Shown: one piece after another, positions 26,495-36,001 of the stretch
Layout: each line of letters starts with the position of its first letter
How positions within the stretch are numbered: the first letter of the stretch is position 1
Source of the DNA: JAVJUV01 sp047314965
Lineage (GTDB): Bacteria; Pseudomonadota; Alphaproteobacteria; Rhodobacterales; Rhodobacteraceae
NCBI RefSeq assembly: GCF_047314965.1
Contig: NZ_JBLBVK010000055.1
Coordinates: 124,001 to 188,000 of the forward strand
Reading direction: 5' to 3'
Length of the DNA: 64,000 bases
The notes under the pieces: generated by a model
Told to the model about the DNA's origin: nothing
The model's input: only the letters and a program-made list of their open reading frames with translations
Database searches by the model: none
Made by a program: the position numbers and the translations under genes

Positions 26495-28009
26495 ATGACC
26501 CGCAAGATCACCGCAATCGCCACTCTGGCCAGCTTCCTGTTTCTCGCCGGATGCGGCACGCTCTCGCCCTTTCAGGGACCGGGAGAGACCACACCGCCGC
26601 CAGTGAAGGCCGGCGTCTGGCTCGACATCGAGAAGCAGCGCAGCGGAAACTGGCAGCTTCCGCTCAACGAGGGCACGACAGCGCTTGACTGGCGCCTCAG
26701 AGCCATCGACTCCGCGACCCAGTCCATCGACCTGCAAAGCTTCATCTGGTCCTTCGACAAGGTCGGCAGCATCGTCCAGGATCGCCTTCTGGCAGCGGCG
26801 GATCGTGGCGTGGACGTCCGCATCCTGATCGACGACAGCTTCCTCCTCGGCAAGGATCAGCACCTCCTCGAACTGCACCGCCATCCCAACGTCCAATACC
26901 GAGTCTACAACCCCTACAAGCGCCGCTCGACCGGGGCTGCGTCCCGCCTCATCCTGAACCTCGGCGAATTCGACCGGCTGGATCACCGGATGCACAACAA
27001 GTCGATGGTCATCGACAACCAGGTCGCCATCATGGGGGGACGGAACCTGGCCGACGAATATTTCGGCTACGATGACAAGGCCAACTTCCGCGACATGGAA
27101 CTTCTTGTCGGCGGGCCGGTCGTCGAGGACATCAGCCGCTCCTTCGACGAATACTGGAACGACCGCTGGTCGTTCCCCGTCGATGCCATCGTGCGGATCC
27201 GTCAGTCCCACGTCGAAAAGGAAAGGATCGGAGACGCTGCGAGCGCGCTCGCCAGCATCTACCCCACGGAGTCGGCCGATGTCCGGCAGGGCAAATGGCT
27301 CGACATGGCCCGAAGCGCGTACACCGGCCGCGCCCGCCTGATCGTCGACGCCCCGCCCCGCGAAACGCCCCAGGCCACAAGCGACCGCCCGGTTCAGGTG
27401 GCGGACGAACTGGCGCGGATCGTCGCCGCGGCAAAGCGCGAAGTCGTCATCGTTTCGGCCTATCTCATTCCGACACCTGCCCTGACCGACGCCCTCAGAG
27501 ACGCCGTCGCGCGCGGCGTTCGGGTCAGGCTTCTGACCAACTCGATAAATTCGAACAACCACATCACCGCCTACGCATCCTATCGGGGTCATATCGCCGA
27601 ACTTCTCGGGCTTGGCGCCGAGGTCCACGAGGTTCAGACTCTCGCCCAGAGCCGGCCGCGCTACATCCTTGCGCCCGTCGCCCAAAAGCATCTCGGGCTT
27701 CATGCCAAGTACATGATCATCGACGGGCGCCGGTCCGTCGTCGGCAGCGCCAACCTCGACCCCCGGTCGCTGCGGATCAACACCGAGATGGTCATGGTCG
27801 TCGATAGCCAGCCTCTCGCGCAAGAACTGCTGGCGCTCACCGAGCCGGATTTCAGCCTCGGGAATGCGTGGCGCCTCTCGCTCGGGGAGGACGGCAGGAT
27901 CTTCTGGCAGGGTGATGGCGTCCGGCTCGATGCGGAACCCGCCCAAAGCGCGTTCCAGCGCATCGAGGAATGGTTCTTCGCCCACCTTCCGATCGAGAAC
28001 GAGATGTAG
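26495..28009 (+). CDS. Phospholipase D family lipoprotein (cardiolipin-synthase-like)
   Basis: Phosphatidyltransferase/nuclease superfamily member, 504 residues. It starts with a lipoprotein signal (lipobox FLAGC, Cys20) and so should be anchored to a membrane outside the cytoplasm. Two HKD motifs are present: HNKSMVIDNQVAIMGGRN near residue 167 and HAKYMIIDGRRSVVGSAN near 405. The layout resembles ClsC-type cardiolipin synthases. It is 35 bases after the HIBADH gene, but its function in lipid metabolism appears independent of the cluster. Confidence 0.88.
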   Translation: MTRKITAIATLASFLFLAGCGTLSPFQGPGETTPPPVKAGVWLDIEKQRSGNWQLPLNEGTTALDWRLRAIDSATQSIDLQSFIWSFDKVGSIVQDRLLAAADRGVDVRILIDDSFLLGKDQHLLELHRHPNVQYRVYNPYKRRSTGAASRLILNLGEFDRLDHRMHNKSMVIDNQVAIMGGRNLADEYFGYDDKANFRDMELLVGGPVVEDISRSFDEYWNDRWSFPVDAIVRIRQSHVEKERIGDAASALASIYPTESADVRQGKWLDMARSAYTGRARLIVDAPPRETPQATSDRPVQVADELARIVAAAKREVVIVSAYLIPTPALTDALRDAVARGVRVRLLTNSINSNNHITAYASYRGHIAELLGLGAEVHEVQTLAQSRPRYILAPVAQKHLGLHAKYMIIDGRRSVVGSANLDPRSLRINTEMVMVVDSQPLAQELLALTEPDFSLGNAWRLSLGEDGRIFWQGDGVRLDAEPAQSAFQRIEEWFFAHLPIENEM

Positions 28010-28211
28010 CGGCCAGCCGTTAACCTTCGTTACCGAACGCAGCAAATCCCGGCGCAATCGGCCCTTTGGGCCGACGCTGTGCCATACGCTTGCCATACGC
28101 TTTGCAGACGGTTTGCCGACCGGGCAAAATCCAGCGAAATCAAATGGAAAACCGCGTTAATCCTTGGTCCCGCGTTGCGCAACGGATCCGCGCACGCACT
28201 CCGCGTTAAGC

Positions 28212-28913
28212 TTATCCGAGTGCCAGTTCGCGCAACGCGCGTTCCAGGTCCGCCTGCGTGGTGATCTTGAAATTTCGCTCCGAGCCGGGGACGACTCTAA
28301 CCCCCAACCCCGCCTCATGCGCTACTGCCACGTCATCCGCGCCCGAACCGTCATGCCCGCGATGCGCTCCCAGAATCTTCTTGAAATCAAAGCCTTGTGG
28401 CGTTTGCGCACGCCAAAGTCCGTCGCGCGGGACAGGCCTGACGGCCGCGCCATCCTCGACCGACCAAAGTGCATCGACCACCGGCAGCGCCGCGAAAGCC
28501 CCGTCCACCTCGTCCAGTGTGGCGATCACCTCGGCAATGATCCGCTCCGAAACGAAGGGACGGGCCGCATCATGAATCAGAACCTTGAAAGGTGCATGAG
28601 TTTCAAGTGCTTCCAGACCGTTCCTAACAGACGCAGCCCGAGTCTCTCCACCAAGAACCGGCGCCATTAACCTTTCGTCCGCCAACCCGCCAAGGGCATC
28701 CGCGCACAGTTCGGCATCGTCCGGATGAATCACCGGCAGGATATATCCAACCCCTTCCATGGAAAGGAAAATCTCCGCACACCTGCGCAGGGAGCACACC
28801 CCGTCCAGAGGGATGTACTGTTTCGGGATTTCCCCCCCAAGTCGCCGCCCGCGACCCGCCGCCACGAGAATGACGGCGACCCCGGCGGAACTGGAGTTGT
28901 TCATGGAAGACAA
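28212..28913 (-). CDS. ispD: 2-C-methyl-D-erythritol 4-phosphate cytidylyltransferase
   Basis: CTP:MEP cytidylyltransferase of the non-mevalonate isoprenoid pathway, 233 residues. The nucleotide loop VILVAAGRGRRLGGEIPKQY is at residues 14-33; HDAARPFV near 114, WRAQTPQGF near 160 and a C-terminal ERNFKITTQADLERA complete the fold. In many Rhodobacteraceae this domain is fused to IspF; here the stop comes right after the IspD domain and no IspF sequence follows in the 200-base gap. It is 12 bases after the end of the upstream Gfo/Idh gene. Confidence 0.88.
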   Translation of the reverse strand: MSSMNNSSSAGVAVILVAAGRGRRLGGEIPKQYIPLDGVCSLRRCAEIFLSMEGVGYILPVIHPDDAELCADALGGLADERLMAPVLGGETRAASVRNGLEALETHAPFKVLIHDAARPFVSERIIAEVIATLDEVDGAFAALPVVDALWSVEDGAAVRPVPRDGLWRAQTPQGFDFKKILGAHRGHDGSGADDVAVAHEAGLGVRVVPGSERNFKITTQADLERALRELALG

Positions 28914-28925
28914 CGTCTTACACCC

Positions 28926-30113
28926 CTAATACTGATCTCGCAGTTCCACCCAGACACCCCCGCCTTCGTGGCTGTCGGCAGCCGCATGAACAAAAGCCAC
29001 CCCCCGCGCGCCATCGCGCACATCGGGCATCACGAGATCATTTTCGGCCACCGTCCGCCCCCCGCGACGCGCCTCCACCGCCACAGCGATTTCCGTATAG
29101 AGATTACCCCACGCATCCGACAGCGCCTCGCCATGCCCCCGCGGCAAAAGCACCATGCGCTCGGCCTCCGGCAGCATGCCAGCACCATGGCCTCGGACGA
29201 TGGTCTGCTCGGGCTGGCCAACCCGCGTGTAGCGCAGCTTTTCGGGGTTCTCCTGATCCCATTCGAGGCCCCCTGTTTCGCCGTAAAGCCTTATGCGCAA
29301 ACCACAATAGTTCCCGGCCGCCGCCTGCGTCACCCACATGACACCCGGCGCGCCACCCTCCATGGCAAGGTTCAGAAAGGCCGTATCCTCGGTCGCCTTG
29401 GGAGCGCCGCAGACATGCAGATCCGCCCGCAACCGCGCCACCTTCTCGCCAGCCACGAACTCCAGAAGATGCAGCGCATGCGTGCCGATATCGCCCGCTA
29501 TCGCTGCCCGCCCGGTCTTCCTGGGATCGGCCTTCCAGGCAGTCTTGCGCGCTTTCGGATCGGCTGGCAAAGCCGCCTGTTCCTGCACGTACTCCACCAT
29601 CACCTGCCGCAATTCACCAATGGCACCAGCCGCCAGCATCGCCCGTGCCTGCCGCACCATCGGATGGAAGACATAGGGGTATGTCACGGCAAGAACGAGA
29701 CCCGTTTCTTTCTGCATTTCCAGCAGCTTGGCCGCCTCGCCCAGATCGTTTGTCATGGGCTTGTCACAGATCACGTCGATCCCTGCTTCAAGAAAGGCAA
29801 TCGCGATCTCGAAATGTGTCCAGTTAGGCGTGCAGATCGCCACGGCATCGATGCCATCCGCACGCTCGGCCTCGGCACGCGCCATATCGCGCCAGTCCGC
29901 ATAGATACGGCCTTCATCCAGAAGCCATGCACGCCCCGAGGCCAATGCCGCGTCCGGGTCCGACGACGGCGCAGCCGCTACAAGTTCCCAACGGTTGGAA
30001 ATTCGAGCCCCGATCCAGTGCCACTGTCCCACAAGGCCTTCCCGGCCACCCCCGACCATGCCAAGCCTTAGTCGCCGGGACGCTGCGGGATATCCGCTTT
30101 TTTTCACCGCCAT
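28926..30113 (-). CDS. Gfo/Idh/MocA family oxidoreductase
   Basis: NAD(P)-dependent dehydrogenase of about 395 residues. Rossmann loop GMVGGGREGLVGQWH near residue 19 and CDKPMTND near 110 with the conserved Lys; the C-terminal domain has HALHLLEF. The ATG at 30113 (MAVKKSGYPAAS) is preferred; the open frame upstream lies in the divergent promoter region and begins with low-quality sequence. It shows similarity to inositol or sugar dehydrogenases and is transcribed ahead of ispD. Substrate unknown. Confidence 0.87.
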   Translation of the reverse strand: MAVKKSGYPAASRRLRLGMVGGGREGLVGQWHWIGARISNRWELVAAAPSSDPDAALASGRAWLLDEGRIYADWRDMARAEAERADGIDAVAICTPNWTHFEIAIAFLEAGIDVICDKPMTNDLGEAAKLLEMQKETGLVLAVTYPYVFHPMVRQARAMLAAGAIGELRQVMVEYVQEQAALPADPKARKTAWKADPRKTGRAAIAGDIGTHALHLLEFVAGEKVARLRADLHVCGAPKATEDTAFLNLAMEGGAPGVMWVTQAAAGNYCGLRIRLYGETGGLEWDQENPEKLRYTRVGQPEQTIVRGHGAGMLPEAERMVLLPRGHGEALSDAWGNLYTEIAVAVEARRGGRTVAENDLVMPDVRDGARGVAFVHAAADSHEGGGVWVELRDQY

Positions 30114-30234
30114 GATGCACCACCTTCCTCCTGTCAGCACCCTAGCAGCGCGAACGACAGGGTCCAGCGCAAGAGGGAATTGGCGGCGTGCGAGAAACGT
30201 ATTAGAATTCGTGCATTCATAAGGGAGGATTCTC

Positions 30235-30813
30235 ATGCATCGCTTGCTCGCACTCGCAACAGCACTTCTTCTCGCACTACCCGCTGCCGCCGTTGAAATG
30301 GGAGATGACGGACTGCACAAACCGGAGTGGTTCCGCGACACGTTCAAAGACTTGCAGGAGGACTTTGCCGAGGCCGAAGCCGAGGGCAAACGCGTGTTGA
30401 TTATCGTCGAGCAGCGCGGGTGCTCCTATTGCAAGGAAATGCACGAAAAGACGTTTCCCGACGAGCGCGTCAAAGCGCTGCTTGAAAACGACTATTTCCC
30501 AATCCAGATCAATCTGCACGGAGACATAGAAATCATCGATACGGACGGCGAGGAGCTGACGGAGAAGGGAGCCACGCGGAAATGGGGCGTCCTTTTCACG
30601 CCGACGATGATCCTGATGCCGACCGAACTCGACACGTCGAAATCAGCCACTCAGCAAGCGGTCGCCGTGATGCCGGGGGCATTCTCCCCCGGAACGACCC
30701 TCGATCTGCTGACTTGGGTCAAGGAAGAGCGCTATCTCGATCAGTCGGAAGAAGATTTTCAGCGATATCACGCCCGGATGATCCAGGAGCGCAATGACGG
30801 CGATACCCGCTGA
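30235..30813 (+). CDS. Periplasmic thioredoxin-family protein (SoxS/SoxW-like)
   Basis: Exported thiol-disulfide protein, 192 residues. Residues 1-19 are a Sec signal peptide ending AAA; the thioredoxin domain has the active-site CSYC (RGCSYCKEMHE near residue 62) and a cis-Pro in FTPTMIL near 125. Relatives sit in sulfur-oxidation loci and keep Sox proteins reduced. It is convergent with and touches the YeeE-type thiosulfate/thiol transporter gene, which supports a sulfur role. A taagggaggat ribosome site precedes the ATG. Confidence 0.85.
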   Translation: MHRLLALATALLLALPAAAVEMGDDGLHKPEWFRDTFKDLQEDFAEAEAEGKRVLIIVEQRGCSYCKEMHEKTFPDERVKALLENDYFPIQINLHGDIEIIDTDGEELTEKGATRKWGVLFTPTMILMPTELDTSKSATQQAVAVMPGAFSPGTTLDLLTWVKEERYLDQSEEDFQRYHARMIQERNDGDTR

Positions 30814-31872
30814 TCACTCCGCAGGCACGCCAACGGGACTGGTGGGACGGCGATCGAGCAGGCGGTCAGTGACGCGGCCGCCAACCATGATTGCGCCGAG
30901 AGCCAGCAGTGCGGCGACACTCAGCATTCCGACGCCAGACAAGCCTGCACCAACCGTGCAGCCACCGGCCAGCACGCCGCCAAAGCCCATCAGCGCGCCG
31001 CCGGCCAGGTAGCGAAGTGTCTCGTCCGGCGCAGAAAAGCTGACCAGCTTCAAATCCCCCCGAGCCGCCGCGGCCAGAAAGCTGCCGGCAATCACGCCGG
31101 CCACCAGGCCGGTACCGAACCCGGCGGGGATCGACGTCGAAGCTATGGTCCAGAACAGGGTTTCCGACCAGGGCGCCGTGAATGACAGGGACTCGAGCGC
31201 GATGGGGTCGAACTCGTCGTAGAGCAGGAAGCCAGTTCCGACCCAGCCCAGCGGCACAAGAGCGCCAATAAGCGCGGCAAGCATCATGTCGCGAGGCCGA
31301 GCACCAGAACGCAGCACAACGGTCGCGATCAGGGCAACCAACAGGCCACCCCAGACCCAAATTCCGCCCGGCAAGCCGCTCAGGAGGGCAGCGTCGCCCG
31401 TTTCGACAGTTACCGCGCCAATCGCCACGCGCACAGGCGACAGAACGCCTTTCAGGGTAGCGTGCGCCACGATTGCGAAGGTCGCGATAACAAAAACCGC
31501 ACGTAGGTTGCCTGTCGCGCTCAGTACGGTCAGGCGCGAAACGCAGCCTCGAGTCAGGACCATGCCGACGCCAAACAGAAGTCCGCCAAGGAGAATTGCC
31601 AGTACCGGCACGTCCGACGTGGCAAAGCGGTGGTCTGAGAAATCGACAATTCCAAGACCTGCGATGGCTTGCGTTCCGACGATTGCAGCCAAGAGAGCCG
31701 TGAGCCAAACGCCGAGCGCCGCAGAGCGTTCAACCCGCCCGCCGACAAGTCCACGACGCAGACAAAAACGCGACACCTGAGCTGCCGCACCGAAAAGGAG
31801 GCCCAGAAGTGCTCCGAAAAGCACCGAAGCGAAAATCGGTGAAATCTCGGTTTCGAAGATCTCGAACAGCAT
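30814..31872 (-). CDS. YeeE/YedE family sulfur transport protein (SoxT/TsuA-like)
   Basis: Polytopic membrane protein, 352 residues with about ten helices in two repeats. The family motifs FGVGMVLTRGCVSRL near residue 95 and MGFGGVLAGGCTVGAGLSG near 310 each carry the conserved Gly-Cys that passes thiosulfate or sulfane sulfur. The start is ATG 31872 with a ggggagcaag site; the frame continues upstream without a better start. Relatives (TsuA, SoxT, PmpAB) move sulfur compounds, and the convergent SoxS/W-like thioredoxin fits. Confidence 0.87.
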   Translation of the reverse strand: MLFEIFETEISPIFASVLFGALLGLLFGAAAQVSRFCLRRGLVGGRVERSAALGVWLTALLAAIVGTQAIAGLGIVDFSDHRFATSDVPVLAILLGGLLFGVGMVLTRGCVSRLTVLSATGNLRAVFVIATFAIVAHATLKGVLSPVRVAIGAVTVETGDAALLSGLPGGIWVWGGLLVALIATVVLRSGARPRDMMLAALIGALVPLGWVGTGFLLYDEFDPIALESLSFTAPWSETLFWTIASTSIPAGFGTGLVAGVIAGSFLAAAARGDLKLVSFSAPDETLRYLAGGALMGFGGVLAGGCTVGAGLSGVGMLSVAALLALGAIMVGGRVTDRLLDRRPTSPVGVPAE

Positions 31873-32228
31873 GTCTTGCTCCCCTTTTCCAGACCGCAGC
31901 GCCGTACAGAAATCGAACGCGACTGCCAAGTGGAGCCGAAAGGAAAGCGTTTCCTGTGCCGCATGCAAACCGGAACAAAGTCACTCATTCAACGAAAGAA
32001 AGAGAAGAAAAAACTCTGTATGTTCCAAACTCCGAGCAAACACCCCTAAATTGGAGAAAATCCAACTTGCCAAAAAAAGACGCCCGCTTCGAAAAACGGG
32101 CGTCAGTCACGGAACGAGGGACAGTGATCGGATCGGGTGTTCCGTACCCGGTCCAATAGGTAAAATGGGGTCGGAAACGCGTTTTGGTTAGAGGTTGTCG
32201 CAAAAATGTGAACAGATCATTAAATGCG
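31873..32228. other. 356-base intergenic region with one terminator
   Basis: No protein gene is supported here; a small 83-codon reverse frame lacks a ribosome site and family resemblance. The left part is AT-rich and probably holds the promoter of the YeeE-type gene (which reads left). The right part is the 3' region of the YHS gene, with its terminator at 32072-32104. Confidence 0.5.
32072..32104 (-). terminator. Rho-independent terminator of the YHS gene
   Basis: On the reverse strand an 8-base-pair stem (gacgcccg with cgggcgtc, loop about 10) is followed by tctttttttg. It lies 125 bases after the YHS stop, giving that mRNA a long 3' region. Confidence 0.75.
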
Positions 32229-32687
32229 TCATGCACTCAGAACGCCTGGCCAATTCTCGTCGGCCCTGGCGATATATCCGTCGACATTTTCCAACCATGT
32301 CCGGCGGACGCGTTTGGAATAGTTCAGGTACAGACGTCCGTTGTGGATGGTCCAGGCGTCAGGATCAGTTGAAGCCGTATAGCCCTGGCTCACGGCATAG
32401 GCGCAATACCCACCGTACTTGGGTGCATGGACTTCCGGATCGGCATCGAAGCGCGCCTTGTTCTCCACGCTGGCAAAGCGCAGAACGGCACCATTCCAAT
32501 CCGACGTTATGGCCTTGTCCCCGCGCACCGGCTTTCCCTCGGTGAAATAGGCGACGGGGTCGTATCCGTTGATTGCAATGCCGTCATCGGCGAACACCGG
32601 CGGCGTGGCCGCCGCCACCGGCTGAGCGACAACCACGACTGCCGGAAATGCAACGGCAACTTTAAGGAATTCACGACGTGTCTGCAT
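32229..32687 (-). CDS. YHS domain-containing exported protein
   Basis: Small exported protein, 152 residues. It starts with a Tat-type signal (RREFLKVAVAFPAVVVV, residues 4-20, then ending near AAA). The YHS-like domain follows: INGYDPVAYFTEGKPVRG near residue 38, RFASVENKARFDADPE and YGGYCAYAVSQG. Members often bind a metal or cofactor in the periplasm and are found with copper or haem proteins. It has its own terminator. Confidence 0.83.
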   Translation of the reverse strand: MQTRREFLKVAVAFPAVVVVAQPVAAATPPVFADDGIAINGYDPVAYFTEGKPVRGDKAITSDWNGAVLRFASVENKARFDADPEVHAPKYGGYCAYAVSQGYTASTDPDAWTIHNGRLYLNYSKRVRRTWLENVDGYIARADENWPGVLSA

Positions 32688-32810
32688 TGGATCAGTCCTT
32701 GGACAACCATCTTCTGTGAACGCAAGATGACGCCCAGGCTCGCGGTCCGAAAGCCTCTTGGCGTCGATTTGATCGGGAGGATGGTCTTCGTGAGATATGT
32801 TACAGTAAAG

Positions 32811-33119
32811 TCAGTCGAAGATGTCAAAAACGTCGTCGAGGATGTCTTCCGCAGCATCCTTCAACTCAGCCATGAAGCGCTGAGACAAACTCATCCCACG
32901 CTTTTTCCGGTACTTTTTCAGCTTCTGTTCCGGCACGCGAACCGGCGAAGGCCGGACCAGTTCCCGATCACCATGCGCATCGCTTCGGAGCATTTTGAGT
33001 TCGTGCAGAGGCGCGCCGCAATTCGAGCAGGCAAGTTCATGCCGCTCTTTGCCCCGCAAAACGAGCGCGGCGCGCGATCCACAGTAGCAGCATGTGACTA
33101 TTTTCGAAGAATGCGGCAT
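32811..33119 (-). CDS. Small zinc-ribbon protein
   Basis: Protein of 102 residues. The N-terminus has two Cys pairs (CCYCG near 10 and CSNCG near 32), as in a zinc ribbon. The middle is strongly basic (KLKKYRKKRG) and the C-terminus acidic (AAEDILDDVFDIFD), which fits a nucleic-acid-binding or regulatory role. Similar small proteins are common in Rhodobacterales; I know no function. The start is 7 bases after the rlmB stop, so it is probably co-transcribed with it. Confidence 0.72.
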   Translation of the reverse strand: MPHSSKIVTCCYCGSRAALVLRGKERHELACSNCGAPLHELKMLRSDAHGDRELVRPSPVRVPEQKLKKYRKKRGMSLSQRFMAELKDAAEDILDDVFDIFD

Positions 33120-33125
33120 TGGTCT

Positions 33126-33908
33126 CTAACGTAACTGTCGCACAGCATATAGGGACACCGCCGCTGCGTTCGAGACGTTCAAGGAGCCAAATGATCCGGC
33201 ATAGGGGATCCTTGCAAGAAAATCGCAAGTTTCCTTGGTCTTTTCGCGCAATCCCGGCCCCTCTGCCCCCAGAACCAGAGCCACCGGCCTGTCCTCGGCA
33301 GCGGTGAGCGCAGCATCCAGCGAGATTTCCGCCTCGCCATCCAGACCGATCAGAACGAAGCCCATATGGCGCAAACGTTCCATTGCGTTTGCAAGGTTTC
33401 CTACCCTCAAATATGCCTGACGCTCCAGCGCACCAGATGCCGTCTTGGCCAACGCGCCGGTCTCGGGTGCGGAATGCCGTGCCGGAGCGATGACCGCGCG
33501 AGCACCGAATACTTCGGCTGAACGCAGCACGGCGCCGACATTGTGGGGATCGGTAACACGATCAAGACAGACAACAACAGGGCGGTCTTCACCTCCGACG
33601 ACAAGGTCTTCAAGGGCACCCCAATCCAGCGCCTTCACCTCGAGAGCGGCACCCTGGTGTACCGAACCGGGATCAATCGGCGCAGGGAACTTGCGAGGAT
33701 CCGCAATCTCGGGCTCCAGATCACATGCGATCAAGGCATCGCCCAACCGGTCAGCCGCGTTCTTTGTCAGTATCAGACGCAGTTTCTCTCGCCGCGGATT
33801 CAACAAGGCATCACGGACTGCGTGAATGCCAAAAAGCCAAACAGTCTCTGACGCCGCCTGACGCCTCGCCTGCTCCTTTTCGACTATCCATTTCGGTTTT
33901 TTAGCCAT
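33126..33908 (-). CDS. rlmB: 23S rRNA (guanosine-2'-O-)-methyltransferase RlmB
   Basis: SPOUT/TrmH-family RNA methyltransferase, about 260 residues. Residues 20-100 are the substrate-binding domain starting VWLFGIHAVRDALLNP. The knotted domain follows with VCLDRVTDPHNVGAVLRSA, VLGAEGPGLREKTKE and the C-terminal YAGSFGSLNVSNAAAVSLY that forms the cofactor knot. It methylates G2251 in 23S rRNA in E. coli. ATG 33908 is chosen; another ATG two codons upstream is possible. It is divergent from tRNA-Tyr. Confidence 0.92.
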   Translation of the reverse strand: MAKKPKWIVEKEQARRQAASETVWLFGIHAVRDALLNPRREKLRLILTKNAADRLGDALIACDLEPEIADPRKFPAPIDPGSVHQGAALEVKALDWGALEDLVVGGEDRPVVVCLDRVTDPHNVGAVLRSAEVFGARAVIAPARHSAPETGALAKTASGALERQAYLRVGNLANAMERLRHMGFVLIGLDGEAEISLDAALTAAEDRPVALVLGAEGPGLREKTKETCDFLARIPYAGSFGSLNVSNAAAVSLYAVRQLR

Positions 33909-34036
33909 GGACACCGCCTATCCGTGAAAGCCAGTCTTGCCAAGCAGGAGCGATCATTTTCGCACCGATTTCCGCTTGACCGCCCTCCTGCCCATAGTTA
34001 TCTGACCCCCCGTGCAGGTTTCGACCCGCACGAAGT

Positions 34037-34120
34037 GGGCGACAGGCCGCAAGGTGTGGCAGGGGACTGTAACTCCCTCGCGGAGACGCACGCCTGGTTC
34101 GATTCCAGGGTCGCCCACCA
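34037..34120 (+). tRNA. tRNA-Tyr (GTA anticodon)
   Basis: An 84-base class II tRNA. Acceptor gggcgac pairs with gtcgccc; the anticodon arm gggga/tccct holds loop ctgtaac with anticodon GTA; a long variable arm (about gcg/cgc) and T-arm cctgg/ccagg with loop ttcgatt follow; CCA is encoded. Its 3' end borders the recombinase module and may mark the edge of an island. Confidence 0.95.
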
Positions 34121-34307
34121 CTCACCTTTCCCCGAACAGATGGATATTTGCGCCTCGGAGATAATGTCGTGTTTTCCGCAGGTTGCAGGGCATTGCAAGG
34201 CGGCAAAGCCACAATCTGGTCTCTGCAAGCGGCCGTATCGGGGCCATTTCGCCAGAAGTCTCTGCGGGCGAGTGCCGCGTGATATCTCTTGAGGGAAGTG
34301 CGGCGAT

Positions 34308-36001
34308 TCAGGCGGCAGGAAAGCCGAGAACGCGGCGCTGTTCCGCCCAATCAAGGGGAAGATCGGAAAGCGCGCGCAGCTTTTTGGCTGTCAGGTCGGC
34401 TGGTTGGTGCCCTTCAAGAATCGCGCCTGAGATGTCTGGGGCAAGCCAGGCGAGCGGCAGGACACGGCTGACATGGCCCGGCCGCAGCTGCGCCCGTTTG
34501 GTGATCTCTGCAACGGTCGCGACCTTGCCTTCGATCAGGTCGTCCATCCAGCGCCGTGCATCGGCGACGAGCGCGATCAAATCCGGGTCGCGCTGCGGCG
34601 CGCCGGTGTCAGCGCGCAAGACGATCGGACGGTTGCGCCCGGACCGTCGCAGAGCAATGGGCAGCTCGAAGGGAGGCATCAGGACCTCGGGTATTTCCGG
34701 TTTGTCGAGGAGCGGCTCTAGGTTCATCTGAATGCGTAAAACTGCACCTTCGAAGTCTATGCGATGAAGGAAGCTTGCCGGGTTCACCCGATCCTCTTTA
34801 TCCAAAGGTCCTACAGCAGCGTGCCTCGCAATCTCCCCTGCGCGATCGAGTGCAGCAGCGATTGGTTCTGGATTTGCACCAAAACTGTTCAGCCCCAAGG
34901 CCGGCCATTCGCGGTCGCCGAGACGGATAGCGACTGCATCCGATACGATTGCCTCAAGAGCAGCAGCCGGCAACCGATCCACTGCACGATCATCCTCTGG
35001 ACCATCCTTCTTCGAGACATAGTACCAATATCGCTTTGAGTGCCGGACAGTATCTGAGCGCAACGTGCGCATCGCGTAGCTGCTCTTCATCGACCGACCA
35101 TGCTGGTCGAAGAGCACTCGATCCAACATGCGGCGGGCGGGCTTACGACGCCCCGCGATCGAGCCACCTCCGTTCCCGTCCAACTGCGCCTGAACCTGTA
35201 TCAATGTGATCTCGTCGATGATTGCTTCGTGCTGCCCGTCATGCAGCACGCCCCTGTGACGGATCTTGCCGACATAGGTCGCACTGCGAAGCAGGTGGTA
35301 GAGAGCACCGGTGGAGAACGGCCGCCCTCCCGAGACACGGCCATGGGGCGATCTGTGCGGCGCTTGCTGACGACCCCGAGCTCAGACAACCTGCGTCGCA
35401 AAATGGGTACAGACCCAAGCGCAAGGTACTCGCGGAAGATCGTGCGGACCGCGTCGGCCTCTTCGTGGTTCACCAAGAGTGTCTTGTCTTCCGCGTCGTA
35501 GCCGAAGGGCACAGCCCCGCCCATCCACATCTCTTTCTTCTTGGAGGCTGCTACTTTGTCTCGAATGCGCTCGGCCGTGACCTCTCGTTCGAACTGCGCA
35601 AACGACAACAGCACGTTCAGCGTCAGCCGGCCCTTCGACGAGGTCGTATTGAAGGCCTGGGTGACCGAGACGAAGCTGACCCGTGCCCCATCGAAGATCT
35701 CCACCATCGTCGCAAAGTCGGAAAGCGCTCTCGTTAAGCGATCGACTTTGTAGACGACGATGACGTCGATGAGGCCGGCGCGTACATCCGCAAGCAACCG
35801 CTGCAGGCCCGGCCGCTCCATGGCCCCACCAGAGAAGCCCCCATCGTCGTAACGATCCGAAAGCTCGGTCCATCCCTCATGACGTTGGCTGAGGATGTAA
35901 GCCGCACAGGCATCACGCTGCGCATCGAGCGAGTTGAAGCTCTGTTCCAGCCCCTCCTCCGTGGACTTCCGGGTATAGATCGCACATCGCTCGCGGATCA
36001 T
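34308..36001 (-). pseudogene. Serine recombinase (large resolvase/invertase type), frameshifted
   Basis: Large serine recombinase split into two frames. The N-terminal part (36001 down to about 35320) carries the resolvase domain with the catalytic Ser in YTRKSTEEG and the helix with DGGFSGGAMERPGLQRLL, then DRLTRALSDF and FEREVTAERIRDK. The reading frame must shift by one base near 35318-35328, after which the Recombinase/zinc-ribbon part continues (LLRSATYVG, HDGQHEAIID, then a coiled region) to 34308. The start overlaps the DUF2924 stop by 4 bases. Either a true loss or a single-base sequence error; homologues are one gene of about 550 residues. Confidence 0.85.

Noticed and set aside
26402..28096. 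A 564-codon reverse frame
   Set aside because: Mirror of the PLD-family gene, whose lipobox and two HKD motifs show that the forward frame is real.
28725..30071. A 448-codon forward frame
   Set aside because: Mirror of the Gfo/Idh and ispD genes; composition rich in His, Pro and Arg with no domain.
31985..32236. 83-codon reverse frame over the terminator
   Set aside because: It crosses a strong intrinsic terminator, lacks a ribosome site and resembles no family.
34037..34120. tRNA-Tyr 3' end as an attachment site
   Set aside because: I looked for a second copy of the tRNA 3' end further right and did not find one; large serine recombinases also seldom use tRNA genes. The border remains a guess.
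35318..35328. Programmed frameshifting in the serine recombinase
   Set aside because: No slippery heptamer or following stem is apparent, homologues are single genes, and the neighbouring DUF2924 gene is also broken, so decay or sequence error is simpler.
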